From Treponema sp. (GTDB taxonomy: Bacteria > Spirochaetota > Spirochaetia > Treponematales > Breznakiellaceae): a stretch of DNA of 21,831 nt. The translations under genes and the position numbers were made by a program. The notes under the pieces were generated by a model. That model was given only the letters and a program-made list of their open reading frames with translations, did no database searches and was not told the origin of the DNA. Numbering within the stretch: the stretch's first letter is position 1; every line of letters starts with the position of its first letter. The stretch spans positions 1-21,831 of the forward strand of contig JAISLX010000160.1 of NCBI GenBank assembly GCA_031277045.1, written 5' to 3'. Shown here piece by piece: positions 21,753 to 21,831 of the stretch.

Positions 21753-21831
<79 letters not shown>

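Overview
The window looks like a chromosomal piece of a GC-rich spirochaete, most likely a treponeme of the insect-gut (Breznakiellaceae-like) type. This is an inference from the gene set: BspA-type leucine-rich repeat protein, lipoprotein with an InlB/Listeria-Bacteroides repeat, MetNIQ importer, LuxS, and intergenic G-tracts. No rRNA or tRNA gene, insertion sequence, CRISPR array or phage gene is visible. The final 79 bases are pure G and are more likely a read or assembly artefact at a contig end than biology.

Layout. 1-617: 5' part of a minus-strand repeat lipoprotein gene with a 19-G tract just upstream of its possible promoter. 618-2510 (minus): DEAD-box RNA helicase with a long disordered Arg/Gly-rich tail; its mRNA leader can base-pair with its own ribosome-binding site. 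2765-5778 (plus): methionine ABC importer metN-metI-metQ followed by a small flavin-binding (PPOX-fold) protein. 5779-7180: a decayed zone with an ABC-ATPase pseudogene broken by at least four frameshifts, lying among copies of a short dispersed repeat. 7181-12134 (minus): a sugar ABC importer operon (binding protein, two permeases) with a clear promoter and operator-like palindrome, a terminator, then an M81/MlrC-family metallopeptidase gene. 12273-14819 (plus): CBM9-like protein, luxS, class II fructose-bisphosphate aldolase. 14929-15744 (plus): TraX-family membrane protein. 15801-16995 (minus): L-rhamnose mutarotase and exodeoxyribonuclease III. 17045-20549 (plus): clpS-clpA-aat, a compact bacterial N-degron module. 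20899-21549 (plus): a leucine-rich repeat protein with a probable frameshift at its C-terminus. 21608-21831: a near-consensus promoter and a perfect palindrome running into the G-tract.

How the parts fit. MetNIQ imports methionine and LuxS recycles the S-adenosylmethionine by-product to homocysteine while making the AI-2 precursor, so both serve the methionine cycle although they are 8 kb apart. The sugar importer, the divergent CBM9-like protein, rhamnose mutarotase and aldolase suggest carbohydrate uptake and glycolysis. Aat (tags proteins with Leu/Phe), ClpS (recognises the tag) and ClpA (unfolds for ClpP) form one pathway in one likely transcript; clpP is not in the window.

The least ordinary signals are non-coding: the leader that may hide the helicase ribosome-binding site, a doubled Shine-Dalgarno with an upstream complement before the sugar-binding protein gene, a family of intergenic hairpins sharing an AAAACC/GGTTTT core, the dispersed repeat around the ABC pseudogene, and the strong promoter plus palindrome at the right edge. 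No complete undescribed multi-gene system was found.
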